In this document: positions 12,899 to 25,339 of the stretch, one piece after another | Position numbering within the stretch: position 1 is the first letter of the stretch | Layout of the letters: each line of letters starts with the position of its first letter | DNA from: Allacma fusca | Taxonomy: Eukaryota > Arthropoda > Collembola > Symphypleona > Sminthuridae | DNA length: 64,000 nt | Assembly: GCA_947179485.1 (NCBI GenBank) | Contig: OX359245.1 | Coordinates: 69,799,067-69,863,066, forward strand | Direction of reading: 5' to 3' | Made by a program: the position numbers and the translations under genes | The notes under the pieces: generated by a model | The model's database searches: none | Seen by the model: the letters and a program-made list of their open reading frames with translations, nothing else | Told to the model about the DNA's origin: nothing

Positions 12899-13206
12899 AT
12901 GAAGTTCTCCTTGGCCTTTCTGTTCGTTGCGTTGTTCGCTTTGATTTGCACAGCGACAGGTAAGACTTGTTTCAAACATTCCAAGTAAATACGTCGATAT
13001 TGTTGTATTAATTGAAAAGCATACTGGAATACAGAAATTAATCCAACCAAGTTTTGCCTTCAAAAACAGCTAGTACTATTCAAGTAACTTTCGCTAGAAC
13101 CGAGACCTTAACCCTTATATTACCAACGTGTTGTATGATATTACCAGGTCAAGACGAGAATTATTCGCCGAGACCGACTGGAACACCCAGACACCATCAC
13201 AAATAA
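12899..13206 (+). CDS. small secreted peptide, copy D (His/Pro-rich type)
   Basis: Mirror partner of copy C in the palindrome. Exon 1 is 12899-12959 and exon 2 is 13148-13206, with a 188-bp phase-1 intron and TATAAAA at 12826-12832. Signal peptide as in copy C; mature product QDENYSPRPTGTPRHHHK, ending at the same TAA. The frame continues beyond the stop in the same way (SDFARRMNNQMDDR then TGA), so the stop predates the duplication that made C and D. Confidence 0.68.
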
Positions 13207-14599
13207 AGTGACTTTGCACGTAGGATGAATAATCAGATGGATGACAGGTGAAGCCCTAGAGAAGACGATTAAACTTTATCGTATAGTGTCTAAAAACAAA
13301 TTGGTGGTGAAGATTCACAAATCGTAGAAACATATATACATATATGTAGTAATTGGACATATTGTAGTGAAACAGAATTTTTTGTGTCGAAAGTTTTAAA
13401 TTACATCGTTATAAAAATTGTTTGCCAACCAAACCTTTTACGAAATCGTTTTATCAAGGATATATTGTGAAATTATTAATTATTATTGTCCTATACTAGA
13501 AATTTTGAAGAGAACGAACTAAAATTTGAAAGGTGTTTATAGGGTTTTTTAAGGTTAAAGCTCTTACCCATAATCACAGATTTGAAATAAGGGGGACAAG
13601 GTGAATAATTTGTTTAAAAAGAAATTATTTTAAGTAAGACAAAACTTAAAGCGAAATTGCTACAATTTAAAAAATAATTGTTTGAAATTGATCTTCAGTC
13701 AGCTCTGTATTTCACATTTGTTTTTATCCCGGCTAACATGAAGAACTTAGTGTTGACAATTTTAACTAGTAGATTTTTAACACAAATATTTTAACACAAT
13801 TATGCTTGCATGAAACTACGTCAACAATCTCCATCAGTTCCAATTCACTGTGTCGTAAAATAAAATCGATTGTGTCATTCATTCCATTAAACAACGCATT
13901 CGTGATGACGCAATGACATGAAAGTTTGAGATAATACAATTTTCAAGACAAGATCTAAATTTTTTCGCGGTCCCGTAGTTGCACTTAGTAGTCAATGTAT
14001 GACATCAACCCAGTAAGGAACCAATTGATCTGTTTATCATCAGATGTATCTGATGAAAACAAAATATTGTACACATAGTTACACGTATGAGTTTTATGAA
14101 TGCAGTATTTATAAAATATTATATTTTATATAATTATAAATATTCTAACACAATTATACGTGCTTTAAACTATACCAACAATTCACTTGACAATCTCTGA
14201 TATAAAATAAAATCAATTGTGTCATTCGCTGTATTAAAAAACACACACGGGATGACGCAATGACATTAAGGTTTGAGATAAGAAATGTCTACCGCACATG
14301 GAACAATTTTTTTTCAATTTTTTTGATTTACTTACCTGGCAAAATATGGGACAGTGGTTTAATGGAAATGATTAAATTTTGGTTTGGAAGCTTTTATGGA
14401 GTAAATTCACAAGATATATTTTCAAAAGGTACCTCAAGAGAGTGGTCTAGTATTTAAGTGAATGGTATTTGCGCACACTTTGCCCGGTTGATAAAAAGAT
14501 ATTCTGAGTCAATATAATTTTTTCTATGACCATTAGGAATAAAGTTGGGTCACAAAGTAAACAACGTGCAGTTCATAACTTACCTGCATATTTGCCTTG

Positions 14600-14607
14600 A
14601 TTTAAAA
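14600..14607 (+). repeat. probable 8-bp target duplication of hAT-like element (left)
   Basis: ATTTAAAA here against ATTCAAAA at 16238-16245, 7 of 8 bases. Confidence 0.5.
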
Positions 14608-16237
14608 AAGACCTGCTCTCAGCTACCAAAAAATCAGGATCCGCACCTGAACTCGACCCGTAACTGACATTTCAGGTAAAACGTTTTCCTTGAGCCGAAC
14701 TTTCTCAGTCGGATCCGATACATTACTTTACTTGTGAGGTATTTTTCGTCGGGTATTTCTAGGATACCCGTACTTGAAAAATTACCTGAAGTTCGGATCC
14801 GATGTAAACCCGATCATATTCCGACCCGATCCTGAACCCGCACTTGATATTCACGTATTTCACCCACTGATTTAATGTTAATCTTATTGCTAGCCTAAGC
14901 TGGGCAAAATATTCGCATACCTAAAATTCTGCATATTTTTAGATTCTTTCGTACAGCCTACATTTTAGCCTACATTCATAGATCACTCCTGAGATTTGAC
15001 CCAACCTACAAACTGCATACATCACTCCAGAGATTTGTACCTATACCTACAACCAATATGCATCTTCGTTGGAATTGAACGACAGAGTAATATTCTTTAA
15101 GATCCCATCTTATTTCGAAGAGGTTGTGTATGGACAATCATATGATTCTGTTAAATCAGCTTTTCACTTTGCACGACAACACGATATTTTGGAGTAGATC
15201 CAGACTTACTAGTATCAATGCAAATAAATTTGAAATCGTTTGTCTTGCAGCAATTTAATGAAAGTAAAAAAAAACATGTTCAAGAAACTCTAATTAGGTG
15301 GGGGTTTATTCAGCGTTTTGTAATATCAAAGGTTCGAACAAACATATCGTCAGCAAAATTCTAAACAGTATCATTTTCAATGGGAACTTTAATTAAAAAG
15401 CATGGGTTACGACATAAAAATGGTGCCTTTTAAAATCTAACCGATTTATATTTTTCCCTCAAAATATGCAGTCTACATACAATTGCCTACAAAACATTAA
15501 AAAATTTGAGCACAACCTATAATTTTACCTACTTATAAGTAAATATGTAGGGTTTGCGGTCAGCTTTGTTTTAGAAGTTTTTGAGTATATGAACTAATAA
15601 TTACAAGTTTATTTATGAGTCTCACCACACTAAGTGAAATGGCTGTATGCTATTAATTTTTTTTCTGGCTTATGGCCTTGTTTTGAGTTATCTTCACTTT
15701 GATTTAGTTCTTCGATGATTTCGGCTACTTCTTCACTTATTTTGAAATCTTACAGTTTCAATTCAAACACACTTAAAGCTCATGCTAATTACAACGAAAT
15801 TATGACTTACTTCTAATAATTATTAAATAAAAAACCTTTGCACTTTAATTCTCTTCGATAATCACAGCACAAGCCTGGTTGACGGTTTGCTAAACACTTC
15901 GGTATTCACTGTTTTTCCCAAACCAAGTGCCCTTATAAATATTGCATGCGGAAAGGAAGGTTTTATTCACGTGAAGTTTGAATTTTTTTGGCGGAAAAAA
16001 ATACCTTCAAATTACCTGCAATGTCAAGCTCGGGTTCATGTAATTCAAATACAGTGACCCCAACTTGAACCCGATAAAATGTTCAGGTATTTTATTTTAC
16101 CCGAACTTGAATTTTCAGGTGCGAATCTTACATCTACCCGCACTAGAACCGATATTCAGGTACTTCATTTTAGCTAACCCGAACCCGACCCGACGGGTAT
16201 TTTTTTAGGTACTACCTGATACCTGCAAGCAGCTCTA
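14608..16237. mobile_element. non-autonomous hAT-like element, 1.63 kb
   Basis: The ends are imperfect inverted repeats (AAGACCTGCTCTCAG at left; the reverse complement of the right end reads TAGAGCTGCTTGCAG) flanked by near-identical 8-bp direct repeats. Both subterminal 200-bp zones (14,640-14,840 and 16,020-16,235) are packed with ACCCG/CGGGT and CAGGT/ACCTG on both strands, the pattern known for hAT transposase binding arrays. The interior (14,850-16,020) has no transposase frame. Boundaries are moderately sure. Confidence 0.6.
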
Positions 16238-16245
16238 ATTCAAAA

Positions 16246-16734
16246 TCTTAATTGATCTCCTCATTAACTATTAAAGAAAACCTAATCGGAATTTTCAGAC
16301 AAGTAAAATAAATATATTAATGATGATTACTGAACTGTAAAGACGCTATGCAACTCTACACAGTTCTTAATTAGAAAATCAAAACAGATCGTCTTCAGCA
16401 TTATACTTATACACGATCATGGGGTGTAAATAAAAAAATTTTTATCTTAGTGTAAACGGTATAGAAGTATATGGGGGCTGTAAAAATGGATTTTGGGCTC
16501 ATAACTTGAGGAACGTTAATCAAAGGAGCAGTTCAATTGCGATATTAATTCATTTTAGGCGTTAGTAAACGATGCAGTCATCCATCTGTACATATGCACA
16601 GAAAGACATCAGAGGATAGCAACAGTGTGTCTCAAATTTCAATTGTCTTTTATCAATTTTTACAGTGTATATGACATGCTGTTATAAATTATTCAAGTCT
16701 AATTGTAGCCTTCGGGATAACAGGGCTTTTCAAC
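16246..16734. other. upstream region of the chemoreceptor gene
   Basis: No coding frame; no clear TATA or motif could be assigned to the ATG at 16735. Confidence 0.4.
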
Positions 16735-18275
16735 ATGATAACGTTGGAAGATTTACATCTTAACCTTCTCGTAACAAATTGGGTTTTCAAAATGGGTTTT
16801 CTACCATTTACATTGAATACTTCAACCATTGTTGCAAAGCCGTCAACCTCAAAATTTGTGTGGACTCGTTGGTACTTCAGGCAACTTTTTGTTTTTATAT
16901 ATGTGTCCATCAAAATGTTCCGATTTGTTCAAGTAATTATATGGCCCGAAAAAAACCTTGACTTAAAGGAAGTGCTTGTCTATATTTTCTACATGATAAT
17001 TTTCTGTGTCTACGAGTCCGCTTCGATTTTAGCGATCACCATGAACGTGGAGATGGCAAAAATATACACGCGTATGCACAGCCTTAAATCCAGGGATGCT
17101 AGGAAATCCCACGGTAACAAACTCCTAATGTATCGTCGCTGAAAAAGGAAAATGGTCTAAGTGCTGTATAAAAGCATGCGGACCTAAACAACTTTTCCTC
17201 TTCAGTAACGATATTCAACCTGATACAATTTCTTGACCATACAAATTCATTATCGAAATAAATTTACCGTAATATGTAATAATTACTGTAATTATTATTG
17301 TATTTCACTCCAGTTACTCGTTTCTAAACATCCACTTTAAAAAAATTCCATTCTTATTACAGATCTACTCAAACTGATCTCCTTGGATACTTTTAAAAAT
17401 CACTCATTATACGAGCTGGTTATAATTTTACTTCCGTTTCCTATGTACACAATTGTTCCTGGAGCGTTGGGTTGGTTCTGCATTGAGTCAAAGGCATCAT
17501 ATCTGATTTATTCGGTCGTACCTGAGAACATGGAAAGTTGGTGGGTATTTGTTATTACAATGGCAATAGAAGGGTGGGGTGTAACAGAGATCATGACGAT
17601 TATCTACATTGGTGCTTACATCCTTCTAACTTTCCCAGTTCCGTATATTTGTAATGAGGTTGCTGCGGATATTTTCAGCTTAATAAGGTACGCCCAACTG
17701 CTGTTTGTACACTTGGGACATATACTGGAATTAACATGCGAATTTAAATTTCCGTATTTACACTTAATCCGAATGGCTTTACAACGTTTTACTGTATCCA
17801 TAGAACGGAAAAAAACCCAACATTTGCCCAATTTGCTATGTACTGTCATCGGTTGGATGAAATGTGTCTGGATATCAAATTATACAATGAGGCCATGGCA
17901 ACACTGAATTATTTGGTTAAATTACTGTGCTTGATAATGTCGATATTTGGTTTGTTTGCCGGAATTCATTTTCAAGCAGAGCACCCAATTTACGCAATGC
18001 TGCTCGCCTTTATTGGAGTCCTTGGGTCCGTTTACTTTGCTTTCATGTACGGAAAGTGCTACTTGGTGCAAGACAACATCAATGATTTGAAGCGGGAAAT
18101 AATGATAACAGTTGTGGAAAATGACTTGAAACAAAAGATTTACTTCGAGCGGGTTTTGAAAGGAATTCCAGCAATTGGAATCAGAGCGGGAAGTTTCTAT
18201 ACATTGGACAGAACATCCACTCCTGAATTTGTAGATTTTGTTATCAACCAAATCGTCAGCTTACTTGTAATGTAG
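16735..18275 (+). CDS. gustatory-receptor-like chemoreceptor, frameshifted
   Basis: Exon 1 is 16735-17113, intron 17114-17362 (249 bp, GTAACA donor, TTACAG acceptor, phase 1), exon 2 is 17363-18275. The product would be about 430 residues with several hydrophobic segments (for example around VYIFYMIIFCVYESASILAI in exon 1, and LVKLLCLIMSIFGLFAGIHF and AMLLAFIGVLGSVYFAFMYG in exon 2). It ends with an arthropod chemoreceptor-like tail (GSFYTLDRTS then FVDFVINQIVSLLVM). The frame changes near 17,809-17,815 inside a run of seven A: before it the reading ends at 17907, after it a second frame runs to 18275. This is either a pseudogene or a homopolymer sequencing error. An odorant-type rather than gustatory-type receptor cannot be excluded. 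Confidence 0.62.
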
Positions 18276-19965
18276 TGTAATTACTCTGTTGTCAAAAAGC
18301 TCCACATGTGTTGTTTTTAGTGAAGCTAACTTTTCTATAAAATCTGTGAAACTTATGTGTACTTGCTATGGAGAGCTGCTTTTGTGTCCCTGAACAATGA
18401 ATCGGTTCGAAATTTTATAATAAAAAAACTCTCATAAATTCATTATAAGGATCATTATGCCCCTGAAGAAGTTTTCTATTTTCCCAGATGATTTATGTGT
18501 TATTGAACTGATACCTTAACAATCCTTCATGGTTCCATGTAACTATAGCACTTTGAATGAGACCACTGACATCCGCAAAATTTATCGGACGCCCAGAATG
18601 GCGGACGGAATTAATATTTGCGTAGTGCAAGTACGGAAAGCTAAATCTGTATGACTATTCGCCATGTTGGTAATGGTTAGCGAATTTTTTTGTTACAAAT
18701 GGTGCAACTAGAACATGTTATTTGCAAACGAATACAGATATGAATGTAAAACTAGGATTTGAAAATTAGTATGCATGAAAATATTGTTAATTTCCTTTGA
18801 TTAGCTTGTTTTATTTATTACAAAAATAAAGCGTTATAACAATATTAGCAAAATACAGGGGTCGGATTTTTGTGGGAAGACGGGAAGAATCTTCCCAGGG
18901 AAAAAATATTTCTGGCAGGGAAAATATGAATGGGAATCTTTTATTTTTTGCGAAACGAGATTTTTAAAAACGTTGAGCTTTTTTGGCGGGGATTTAATGT
19001 CGTGTAGGGAAATTATTTTTGTGTATGAATCTATAACATGAGTAGATATAATTTCGGTAATTGAACCTAATTTTACTATATACTGGTAGACTATTTATAA
19101 AGATTTTCATGACTTCCACTTACAGTTCATGCTTGTAGAAAAAATAGTATTAAATACTGGAAAATTACGTTAAAAGGTACTTTATAAAAAGGTATTTGAT
19201 AATCGAGTTGCCGTTATCTATTTGTAGTAGCAGGGAAAGGAAACATTTAAATTTAAGCAAGCGTCAGAAAAAATTGTGTACAGTGCACAACGAAACCGGG
19301 TTCTAAGGTAAATAATGTCAGGTTCTGTGCATAAATTTGCATTTGGCTTGGTTTAGTACGTCCAACCAACAAAGTTGTTGTATTCCTACCTCACTTATTT
19401 GATAATTTTCAGAAATCATACAGCGTACATATGTAGATAAATATATATGTACACTTAGACAGGATTCTTTTAACGCCTAAAAGATCTCACTAATGATAAT
19501 TAATGGACTGCACAAGCACTAGGTACAAAAATGCAAATATTTATTTGAAAATCAAATAAGGTTACCTCTTAACCCATCATAAGATGAAAATTCAAATATT
19601 TTCTCCCATTGGGTAAACCTTTTAGAAGAATGTAAATGTTTGGAAGGGATTTTGGATATTTTTTTGAAGAACTCTAGTCAAGGCAGCTTCATTTTGGAAA
19701 TTAGGAGATTTTAATTTTATATTATAAGCGAACGAAAGAAGTAGAAATATTTCAAGACGGATTGCCATAAGTACATTTGAAAATTTCTTCAACAACTCTG
19801 GCGTTGAACAGTAGCCAACCAAGGCAATGATTTATCTTTACAGTATTAGACCGAATTGTGAACATGCCCGAAAAAGACACGTAACAAGATTTTAGAAATT
19901 AATTTTGAGAGCTTTATTATTCTTAATTATTAATTGACAATAATAGGAATGTATGATATTAATAG
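18276..19965. other. host non-coding DNA
   Basis: No supported gene. A CAGGGGTCGG sequence at about 18,856 resembles a hAT terminus, followed by GGGAAGA/TCTTCCC motifs, but no matching opposite end was found. Confidence 0.45.
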
Positions 19966-20042
19966 GTCAAGATGAAAATTATACAAAGAGATCACCTGAA
20001 AGGCACAGACACGGTCACAAAGGAGGTCATGAGTCTGATTGA
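19966..20042 (+). pseudogene. orphan second exon of the peptide family, copy E
   Basis: After a good acceptor (GATATTAATAG) the phase-matched reading GQDENYTKRSPERHRHGHK continues with GGHESD and TGA, closely related to exon 2 of copies C and D and rich in His and Arg. The 3' flank (GGATGGCAGGTGAAGCCCTAG) is the family flank. No signal-peptide exon was found in the preceding 2 kb. Probably a partial gene copy, unless exon 1 is more distant. Confidence 0.62.
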
Positions 20043-21638
20043 ATGCGCACTTGATTGGATGGCAGGTGAAGCCCTAGGGAAGATGTTATTGAACTTGATT
20101 GCATAGTGTCTTAAACAATCACATGCTAATAAAAATTATTCGTTAACCAAACCTTTTATGAAATCGTTTTATTAAAGATATATTGTAAAGCAAAGTTAAA
20201 TAATCGAAACTTTCAAGACTCTGGACTAAAATTCTATAGATTTTTATAGCTTTCACCCGTGATCACACTGTTTCGAAGTTGATGTGACAAAATAATTATT
20301 TTTGTTTCGTTATGTATATTTTCAAGTAACGCCTATAAAGGTGTTGTTGACTTTAAAAATTCATTCGAATTTTTAACCTTGAAACATGTTACATTAAAAT
20401 TTATATCCATAAACTCAGTCATGATAACTAATTCCACTAAATAGGAACACGTGGCTAGTTACCCAGCATTAGCTGGAATGACCAGAGATTTTTTAGCAGT
20501 TCCTGGAACTGTATAAGAAAGATAGAACATATAAGAAGAAGAACAGATAGAGCGATTCTTCTCTATGACCCAGATCTTCTGACACATAAACGCTTATATA
20601 AGAGTGGAGATACAGTAGGAAATGTTTTTGTCTCAAGGCTTGGCTGAAGTTAAAATCTCGGGCGATTGATTCCAAAAAAATGTTTTCCAGTGCTAAATCA
20701 ATTGCAGGTTGCAAAAAAAATTCCTAATCGTTTAATTTCTCGGTATTATTAAACGTTTAGAAAATATTACACTGCATTTGTATTGTTGAATTGAACTTAT
20801 TCAGGTCGTAGATTTTGCTATCTATTACCTTTTCAACCTTTATGTAATCATTTATAAATACTGATAATTCCAGTACTTAGTCATGCTTTCGGAGAATCAA
20901 AGATAAAAATAAATCTAAAATGATAAATAAATGTTGATAAAGTCAAAATGTCTTGGTCGCGGATATTTTAATTTTTTATTTCGTGTAATATGTTTGGCAA
21001 TCCTTTAAATTTGTACAATCGAAAATACCCGGGTAGGTTCAGGTACTTTTAAAATATACCAGGGTACGGGTACTTTTTTGGGTACTTTTTGGGTACATGT
21101 ACTCCTGATTTAGTTTGAGTACAGGTACAGGTATAGGTGCAAAAAATCCGTGTACCCGTGATTCAGGTACAGGTCCAGGTACAACATTTTTTTACCCATG
21201 CGGGGTAAAATCAAAAATCTGATGGTAAAATCTGAGTTTTTTTATCAAAACGTATGCATGTTTTTATGCAAGTCCCGATAATTCCTGATGTCTAACTATA
21301 ATAATTTTACATGTTCAACCCTTTTTGTATTTATTTGTTGGTAATAGATTGTTTTCATCGAGAGTAAATGAAATATTCACAAAATTGGATCTCCACTTCT
21401 TGGCAATCCTTTAAAGAATTGCTTTTAACGATTTCGTAATATTTATATTAACTACTATTGACATTAAATACAGCTCTTTTCTTTCAAGGATATCAAAATG
21501 AAAATTTGTGAACATGATGACATTTTACGCTATCTTTTTGTAACAAATATGTTAGGAAATAAAATAGAAGCATAAACGTTTTCAGGCGACTGGACAAAAT
21601 TTGAGAGATTGTTTTAGGGGTTTTGCGTAGAAATGTCT
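20043..21638. other. host non-coding DNA with a GGTAC motif island
   Basis: Begins with the peptide-family 3' flank. Bases 21,020-21,195 are dense in GGTAC and AGGTACAGGTAC and include TACCCATGCGG, similar to the terminus of the hAT element at 40,062; probably a fragment of a related element. Confidence 0.5.
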
Positions 21639-21644
21639 TAAATG
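21639..21644 (+). repeat. 6-bp target duplication TAAATG, left
   Basis: TAAATG directly abuts the AG end of the palindromic element and is repeated at 37483-37488 directly after its CT end. Confidence 0.85.
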
Positions 21645-21665
21645 AGTAGGATGTATGCGGCAGGT

Positions 21666-21781
21666 GGCCTGGCTTGAAATGTCCACTGGACATTTCCCTA
21701 TGCTTAAGGCATAGGGCACCCTTCACTTTTTTCCAGTGGACATTTCCACAAGCATTATGTATAGGGTCGCCCTTCACTTTT
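21666..21781 (+). repeat. terminal tandem repeat with GAAATGTCCA motif
   Basis: Just inside the element end, two units of about 55 bp each contain GGACATTTCC, a TATAGGG or CATAGGG step, and CCCTTCACTTTT. The first is preceded by GAAATGTCCACTGGACATTTC, a near-perfect palindrome. The mirror copy lies at about 37,346-37,461. Could be a terminal-protein or replication-origin region, by position only. Confidence 0.45.
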
Positions 21782-21879
21782 CCCTCAAAATAGAAAGGTG
21801 TACGTGATGCTCACACCGTTAACACTAATCCCAGGTTTTTTAAGGGAATGTTGCCGTACTCATTAAGTACAAAGTCCCA

Positions 21880-22190
21880 GACCTGGAACATTCTCGTGCT
21901 TGAAGATATTCCCTCCATCTTTCGCGAACACCCCTCATAAAAGTGCATATTTGATCCCTCAAAACTATAATCCCTCCATCTTGAAATATCCCTACAAAAA
22001 AGTGTATTTATAACCCCTCCACTTCAAAAAAAATTATTAATCCCTCCATCTAACAAAGTGAGTAATTAACCTTCCCTCCACCCCCCAAAAAGGTTTTTAA
22101 TACCCTCACAAAAAACGTTTGTAATAACCCCTTCTCACAAAAATTTTTTTGTAATAACCCATCATCAGATTTAAGGTTATAATTGCCACA
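21880..22190 (+). repeat. degenerate pyrimidine-rich direct repeats
   Basis: Repeated phrases such as TCCCTCCATCT, AACCCCTCCAC and GTAATAACCC at irregular spacing. Mirrored at about 36,940-37,250. Between the element end and its first ORF, so possibly promoter sequence; no function shown. Confidence 0.45.
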
Positions 22191-22231
22191 CAAGCCCTCC
22201 CCCCAGTTCTGAAAAAAATTATTGTGTAAAA

Positions 22232-23310
22232 ATGGTCATCATGGTAAACGGACTGAGTCCATATTTATTAAGGAGATTTATTTATTTATTTATATCACTT
22301 GCAAAAATTATAGTAAGGGATAGAACCCCCTGAAATGCAAGAAAAAGATTCAGTTAGCAGTTGAAACGCTAGGTATTGCATCGGAATATACCGCTGATGA
22401 TTTCATTAGTGATATTAACACTAAGTGGCAGTGCAAATTAGCTATTCATGATATAATGCTAATGAATGAATACGATTCTGCTGTTGTGGAGAGATACCAA
22501 GAATATTTATTCCCAAATCAATCCTTTAATAATATATCACCCCCTCTTCCTGTTCCATATCTGATATTTAATGCATCAGATAAAATTACCGATAAAATAG
22601 TTGGCCGAATTGGCATGGAACCAATTACCAATTCTGACATTTCCCAATTAAAAAATGATAATGAAGGTATGTTTGTCAAACAGTTGTATGCTTACACCGA
22701 AATGATCAGAAATAGGAATACAGATCCATATGTCTGTATATTACCAGCGGGGACCGTGTTGGAGATAGCATATAACTCTTATTACATTAGTATTCCATTC
22801 TTTCTGTCCCTTAAAAGAGATATAAAATATGTAGGTTGTACAGTTGATGTGAGATGTCATCCGAACCCAAAATTAAAATGTATGGACATAGACCCCCACA
22901 CAATTACATTAATAGCAGATGTAGGTGCCAGAAAAATATTTTTGGTAGATGCTAATCATGAAAAACCGCTAGCATATAATGCAGCGATTAAGGCACTTAG
23001 CCAGGGTTTAAAATTAAAACATCTCGAAACTTCCCAAAAACATTCTGAATATAAAATAAGTGAACTTAAAGGAACAAAAAACTATATGGGTAATTGCGCC
23101 ATTATCGCCCTTACTCATTTAAATAACTTAGCAACCATTGGCGGATCCTACCTCAATATTTTAAAAACAATACAGTTTGTAAAGTCGGCATCAAAAAGAA
23201 TTATATTAAAACGAAGGTGTGAAATGGCTATGGAAATGGAAAATGAATGTAAAAAAATGAAAATGATGAAAAATAAAAATGATTTTATGCTTCTCAAAAA
23301 ATATAATTAG
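22232..23310 (+). pseudogene. left-arm copy of the unrecognised 359-aa ORF, frameshifted
   Basis: Same gene as 36895-35816 on the other arm. Here a C-run has five C (22,326-22,330) where the right arm has six, which ends the frame early; an open frame resumes from 22,456 for 284 codons. The rest is near-identical to the right-arm copy. Either real decay in one arm or a homopolymer consensus error. Confidence 0.65.
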
Positions 23311-23799
23311 TGCCCGCTTTTTTTTTGCTTTCTGCTTAATTCTTATTGCTTAGTAGATTAGCATGTTTCTATCTCTTTCTATCCCTGACCCAAAACTTCA
23401 TCAATCAATGAAATGAAGACGGGTCATGCCAAACATTTTCACATATAGTTGTGGAACAGCTTGCAATTATTTTATACCACGTCTATATTAACACATTATA
23501 TGTGGGATCTCGTTTGTTTACATATAAACTAGCATGTGGTATTATATTCATTCACCCAAAATGTTTCAAATTTGCTCCATTCTTAAAAATATATAAAACA
23601 AGCAGAAACGCAGAGCTGAAAAGTACATACTGAACAACAAATAAATACAATCAAAGAAATCAAGCATAAATAAAAAATGAATAACGAGCAACAAGTAAAC
23701 ACAGAAAAAAGAAATAAAGCACAAAAAAAATAACGAACAATAAGTAAACACAGAATGAAAGAAATAAAGCATAAATAAAATATCAAATAACGAACAACA

Positions 23800-24360
23800 A
23801 ACAAACACCGAATAAAAGAAATAAAAATTAGTTACAGAATAAAAGAAATAAAGATTAGTTACAGAATAAAAGAAATAAAAATTAGTTACAGAATAAAAGA
23901 AATTAAAATTAATTACATAATAAAAGAAATAAAAATTAGTTACAGAATAAAAGAAATAAAAATTAGTTACAGAATAAAAGAAATAAAAATTAGTTACAGA
24001 ATAAAAGAAATAAAAATTAGTTACAGAATAAAATACAGACACAGTGAAATAAATAAAAATATTTAAATAATAAAACATAAACACAGAATAAAGGAAATGA
24101 AAAATAGTTAAAGAATAAAACATAAACACATAATAAAAGAAATGACAAATAGTTAAAGAATAGTTAAAGAATAAAACATAAACACAGAATAAAAGAAATG
24201 AAAAATAGTTAAAGAATAGTTAAACAATAAAACATAAACACAGAATAAAAGAAATGAAAAATATTTAAAGAATAGTTAAAGAATAAAACATAAACACAGA
24301 ATAAAAGAAATGAAAAATATTTAAAGAATAGTTAAAGAATAAAACATAAACAGAGAATAA
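23800..24360 (+). repeat. tandem array of GAATAAAAGAAATAAAAATTA units
   Basis: About nine units of 26-27 bp (AGTTACAGAATAAAAGAAAT core) followed by longer AAACATAAACACAGAATAAA units. Mirrored at about 34,800-35,320 with different unit numbers. Gives a spurious repetitive open frame on the opposite strand. Confidence 0.8.
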
Positions 24361-24489
24361 AATAAAAGTGTTATTTGAATGTTTCATTTCTTTTTTATTC
24401 TATATTAATGTTTTATTTCTTTCTGTTCTATATTAATGTTTTGTTATCTACCTATTTTTGATTTATTTCTGTTGAACTTAAGAATTGTA

Positions 24490-24715
24490 CTCATTATTCC
24501 CTTTTATTCTGCTTATTTTTATTCGGTATTCCTTTTTATTCTGCTTATTTTTATTCGGTATTCCTTTTTATTCGGCTTATTTGTTATTCGGTATTCCCTT
24601 TTATTCTGCTTGTTTGTTATTCAGTATTCAGTTTTATTCTGCTTATTTGTTATTCAGTATTCAGTTTTATTCTGCTTATTTAATAGTTGTTATTTCCTTT
24701 TATTCTGTTTTTATC
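24490..24715 (+). repeat. tandem array of TTTTATTCTGCTTATTTGTTATTC units
   Basis: Five to six related units of about 30-35 bp. Mirrored at about 34,430-34,650. Confidence 0.75.
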
Positions 24716-25339
24716 AGCTTTGAATTCAAACTTTGGTTTTAAAGGACACTTCGAATTTGGAATTCTATATTTGGTTTAAAAATAAAGGAGTTTATTTCAA
24801 CTGACTCCCAAAACTCGTAAACTTCTATTTCGATGGAATCTGAAACCCGTGATCCTTCTAAGCAGCTAACAAACATTGCGGATTCACCAGTGAATTCTTA
24901 TCTAAGACATGCCAAATATATGTATTCAAAAACATTCAAAGAAAATCAAAGTTGTGAAAACTGACACGATCCATTCAGAATATCCTATACAGTATTTACT
25001 GAAGATCAAAACGGGGTAACTATACGTTTATAATCAAAGTAACCAAGCAATGGTTAAACACCGCTGCATCACTATAATAATCCTCAGTGAAAACAATATG
25101 GTTCAATACAACAGCATTGATGCATATTTTGTAGCGTATAAACAAATGGTTTAACATTGTGAATATATAGCTTGGGGAATGCTTTATGAAATCTGAAGAC
25201 CTGGTTCAGCGCATGTGGAGTTAGAAACCTTGGTCTATGAAGCCAACAATAGAGGAGAACGATCAACACTGACCATCGAAAAGGAAACTAACTGCATGAT
25301 TTTACCCAGCTTAAAGGAGAAGAAGGTAAAAATGACGAT

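Larger units (their letters stand above)
11045..13940. repeat. 2.9-kb imperfect palindrome carrying two peptide genes
   Basis: Left arm 11,045-12,482 and right arm 12,512-13,940 are inverted copies, roughly 85% alike by eye, around a 29-bp centre. Landmarks that match in reverse: the dispersed repeat at both outer ends, AAATACAGAGCTG / CAGCTCTGTATTT (about 11.27 and 13.70 kb), both peptide-gene exons, and CTCAGAATAGAG / CCCTATTCTGAG beside the centre. The arms carry genes C (minus) and D (plus), transcribed away from each other. Confidence 0.8.

Noticed and set aside
18856-19260. Possible hAT element starting CAGGGGTCGG
   Set aside because: No opposite terminus or 8-bp duplication could be found, so not called.
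23566-24129. 187-codon Phe/Tyr-rich open frame (and its 219-codon mirror at 34,900-35,559)
   Set aside because: It is the translation of tandem AT-rich repeats; the repeat unit length and copy number vary between the two arms and no start or domain supports coding.
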